From Mailhella sp. (GTDB taxonomy: Bacteria > Desulfobacterota > Desulfovibrionia > Desulfovibrionales > Desulfovibrionaceae): DNA of 7,928 nucleotides. The number at the start of each line of letters is the position of its first letter. Within the stretch, counting starts at the first letter, position 1. The translations under genes were made by a program, and so were the position numbers. Shown in pieces: positions 5,957 to 7,928 of the stretch. The notes beneath the pieces are model-generated. The model made no database searches, was not told the DNA's origin, and worked only from the letters and a program-made list of their open reading frames with translations. The stretch spans positions 1-7,928 of the forward strand of contig JAHHTE010000094.1 of the NCBI GenBank assembly GCA_020024815.1, given 5' to 3'.

Positions 5957-7769
5957 CAGCCTCAAAGAGGTTCCTCAAATAAAAGAACTTATGATGAAAG
6001 GCAGAAGTGTTGGCTATTTAATGTCAGAAGAAATAGCAAAAAGTTTGCCTTCAGATTTAGCAACTCCCGAAAACGTTGAAGAACTTATTGCAATGTTTGA
6101 ATCAATGGAAATTGCCATTGTTGACAGTGAAAAGGAAGGACAGGCTTTAAGAAAAAATAGAAATGATCCTGATTCTGAACCTATTGACACTGTTTTTGAT
6201 GATGCTCTTGATTCAACCCTTGATGAGGATATTGATTTAAACGCTGATTTTACAATCGGTGAAGATGGTACTGATTTTGCAGCTAGAAATACAGATCCTG
6301 TACGTATGTACTTACGTGAAATGGGAGCTGTACCTCTTTTAGATAGAGATGGTGAAGTTGTCATTGCCAAAAAAATTGAAATTGGTGAAATGGACGTTTT
6401 ATATGCTCTTGTAGAAGTGCCAGTGGCAGTAGAGGAGCTTATTAGCATTGGTAATGACCTTCAACAAAATAGAATTAAATTAAAAGATGTTGTAAAAACA
6501 ATAGAAGAAGATGACCCTTGCGAAGATGAAATGAATCAACGCCAAAGAGTTATTAATCTATTATTAGATATTAAAGGCACATATAATAAAAAACAAAAAG
6601 TATATGCAAAGCTTGATCTTTGCTGTGATATGACAAAACGTGTAACAGATATTCAACTTGAAATTTTAGATTTCAAAGAAGAAATAGTTGAACGTTTACG
6701 CGAAATTAAACTTGAAAAAACGTTGCTTGATCGTATCATTGAAACAGTTGAAGATTATGTGCGTCAAATGCGAAATTATCGCCGTGAAATTGCTGCATAT
6801 ATTGCTGATACTGGAAAAACAAAAGAAGAAATTCAAGAATTTTTCCAACGCTTAGAACGTAAAGAAATTAGTATGCAAGATGCAGCTAAAGAACTTAATA
6901 TGAGTGTTGAAAAAATGTTTTCCTATAAAGAACTTATTATGGGAAAAATTGAAAGTTTGCAAAGATTACGTGATAAATGTTGCCATGATGTTGAAGATCT
7001 TGAAGAAGTATTATGGCGTATTCGACGTGGTACAAATGCTGCTATGCGTGCGAAACAAGAGCTTATTCGTTCAAATTTACGTTTAGTTGTAAGTATTGCA
7101 AAAAAATATACAAACCGTGGTTTACAATTCCTTGATTTAATTCAAGAAGGTAATATTGGTTTAATGAAGGCTGTTGATAAATTTGAATATCAACGTGGTT
7201 ATAAATTTTCAACTTATGCAACATGGTGGATACGTCAAGCAATAACTCGTGCTATTGCAGATCAAGCACGTACTATTCGTATTCCTGTTCACATGATTGA
7301 AACAATTAATAAATTGCATAGAACTACACGTTATTTAGTGCAAGAGCTTGGACGTGATCCAACACCTGAAGAAATTGCTGATCGTATGGATTACCCAGTG
7401 GATAAGGTTAAGAAAGTGCTTAAAATTGCAAAAGAACCTATTTCCCTTGAAACTCCTATTGGTGATGAAGAAGATTCAAGTCTTGGCGATTTCATTGAAG
7501 ATAAAAAAGCCGTTGCTCCTGCTGATGAAGTTGTTAATACAAAACTTACAGAACAAATTGCTGCTGTTTTAGCTGATCTTACACCAAGAGAAGAACAAGT
7601 ATTACGTAAACGTTTTGGTATTGGTGAAAAATCAGACCATACTCTTGAAGAAGTGGGTAAATTATTTAACGTTACCCGTGAACGTATTCGTCAAATTGAA
7701 GCAAAAGCTTTAAGAAAATTACGTCATCCTGTCCGTAGTCAAATGCTTAGAACCTATCATGATAATTAA
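5949..7769 (+). CDS. rpoD: RNA polymerase sigma factor RpoD (sigma-70)
   Basis: This encodes the housekeeping sigma factor, 606 residues, similar to E. coli sigma-70 (613). The N-terminus holds a region 1.1-like segment followed by an acidic stretch (about 70-112). Region 1.2 begins at Asp116 (Asp-Pro-Val-Arg-Met-Tyr-Leu-Arg-Glu-Met-Gly). A large charged non-conserved region follows. Region 2 runs from about 368, with Asn-Leu-Arg-Leu-Val-Val and the -10-recognition block Thr-Tyr-Ala-Thr-Trp-Trp-Ile-Arg-Gln (422-430). Region 3 is next, and region 4.2 has its helix-turn-helix at about 565-592 (Thr-Leu-Glu-Glu-Val-Gly ... Arg-Glu-Arg-Ile-Arg-Gln-Ile-Glu). The ATG at 5949 gives Met-Ser-Asn-Ser-Leu-Lys-Glu-Val. 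Starting further upstream would add 31 residues unlike RpoD that merely shadow dnaG. The gene overlaps dnaG by eight bases and is last in the operon. Confidence 0.98.
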   Translation: MSNSLKEVPQIKELMMKGRSVGYLMSEEIAKSLPSDLATPENVEELIAMFESMEIAIVDSEKEGQALRKNRNDPDSEPIDTVFDDALDSTLDEDIDLNADFTIGEDGTDFAARNTDPVRMYLREMGAVPLLDRDGEVVIAKKIEIGEMDVLYALVEVPVAVEELISIGNDLQQNRIKLKDVVKTIEEDDPCEDEMNQRQRVINLLLDIKGTYNKKQKVYAKLDLCCDMTKRVTDIQLEILDFKEEIVERLREIKLEKTLLDRIIETVEDYVRQMRNYRREIAAYIADTGKTKEEIQEFFQRLERKEISMQDAAKELNMSVEKMFSYKELIMGKIESLQRLRDKCCHDVEDLEEVLWRIRRGTNAAMRAKQELIRSNLRLVVSIAKKYTNRGLQFLDLIQEGNIGLMKAVDKFEYQRGYKFSTYATWWIRQAITRAIADQARTIRIPVHMIETINKLHRTTRYLVQELGRDPTPEEIADRMDYPVDKVKKVLKIAKEPISLETPIGDEEDSSLGDFIEDKKAVAPADEVVNTKLTEQIAAVLADLTPREEQVLRKRFGIGEKSDHTLEEVGKLFNVTRERIRQIEAKALRKLRHPVRSQMLRTYHDN

Positions 7770-7799
7770 AAAAGGGGGGGTAAAGCCTCCTTTTTTTAT
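7768..7799 (+). terminator. Intrinsic terminator of the operon
   Basis: An A-tract and G-tract (7768-7778) pair with CCTCC and the T-tract (7786-7796) around the loop GGTAAAG, followed by further T. One G-T wobble is needed. It begins inside the rpoD stop codon, so the operon ends here. The seven-G run is unusual in this AT-rich sequence. Confidence 0.88.
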
Positions 7800-7928
7800 T
7801 AGTTTGTTCTAATATAATCAGGGGATAATTGGACATATAAAAAATTTTATGAAAAATTATATGTCATTATTAAAAATATGTAATATTTTTAATAATTTTT
7901 TTTATTTTATTATAAATTATAATTATAT
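7800..7928. other. AT-rich intergenic tail with inverted repeats
   Basis: No coding frame or tRNA is visible. Two perfect inverted repeats lie here: GACATATAA (7832-7840) with TTATATGTC (7857-7865), and directly after it a 14-base repeat at 7866-7879 and 7883-7896. From 7866 to the end only one base (7880) is not A or T. A TATAAT at 7813-7818 lacks a convincing -35. Confidence 0.6.
7866..7903 (+). terminator. AT-only 14-bp hairpin followed by T-tract
   Basis: The arm at 7866-7879 pairs perfectly with 7883-7896 around the triloop GTA and is followed directly by seven further T. It has the form of a + strand intrinsic terminator but has no G-C pair in its stem and follows another terminator by less than 100 bases. 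It could be a backup terminator, a regulatory palindrome for the next gene, or an AT-rich structural element. Confidence 0.4.

Noticed and set aside
6014..6448. 144-codon open frame on the minus strand
   Set aside because: It lies wholly antisense to the N-terminal part of rpoD, is Ser/Ile-rich as expected of a shadow frame, and has no recognisable domain.
7795..7818. Promoter at TATAAT 7813-7818 after rpoD
   Set aside because: Only terminator T-tract sequence is available as a -35, and no gene start follows inside the window.

Overview
The window looks like a chromosomal segment of a low-GC bacterium. The gene order rpsU - yqeY - mutS2 - dnaG - rpoD, all on the + strand, is an expanded form of the classical macromolecular-synthesis operon (rpsU-dnaG-rpoD). 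From memory, this form with yqeY and mutS2 inserted is typical of Desulfovibrionaceae. The bS21 and RpoD sequences also read as Desulfovibrio-like. The AT-richness suggests a low-GC member of that group (Lawsonia-like or a host-associated Desulfovibrio relative). This assignment is inference, because no search was possible.

Layout. Bases 1-652 hold the 3' end of a gene for a DUF262/DUF1524 (GmrSD-type) protein, with the C-terminal HNH-type DUF1524 nuclease core readable. It is only about 21-22% G+C by hand count over 1-660, clearly lower than the core genes, and is probably an acquired defence gene. A near-consensus sigma-70 promoter (695-723) then drives a 63-codon single-pass membrane protein of unknown function (754-945), which ends in an AT-only terminator-like hairpin. 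Bases 946-1095 form a leader upstream of rpsU with several complementary segments. Two mutually exclusive folds can be drawn, one of which covers part of the rpsU Shine-Dalgarno sequence.

The operon follows. It contains rpsU (bS21), an inter-gene hairpin placed like the E. coli rpsU-dnaG attenuator, yqeY (tRNA amidotransferase GatB-tail-like protein), mutS2 (ATPase plus Smr nuclease), dnaG (primase) and rpoD (housekeeping sigma factor). dnaG and rpoD overlap by 8 bases. rpoD is followed at once by a standard intrinsic terminator. The last 130 bases are extremely AT-rich and contain two perfect inverted repeats.

Together the operon links translation initiation (bS21), replication priming (DnaG), transcription initiation (RpoD), recombination/ribosome-collision handling (MutS2) and possibly tRNA charging (YqeY). 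No complete novel multi-gene system is visible. The most interesting candidates are the possible RNA switch in the rpsU leader and the truncated-by-window defence gene beside the operon.
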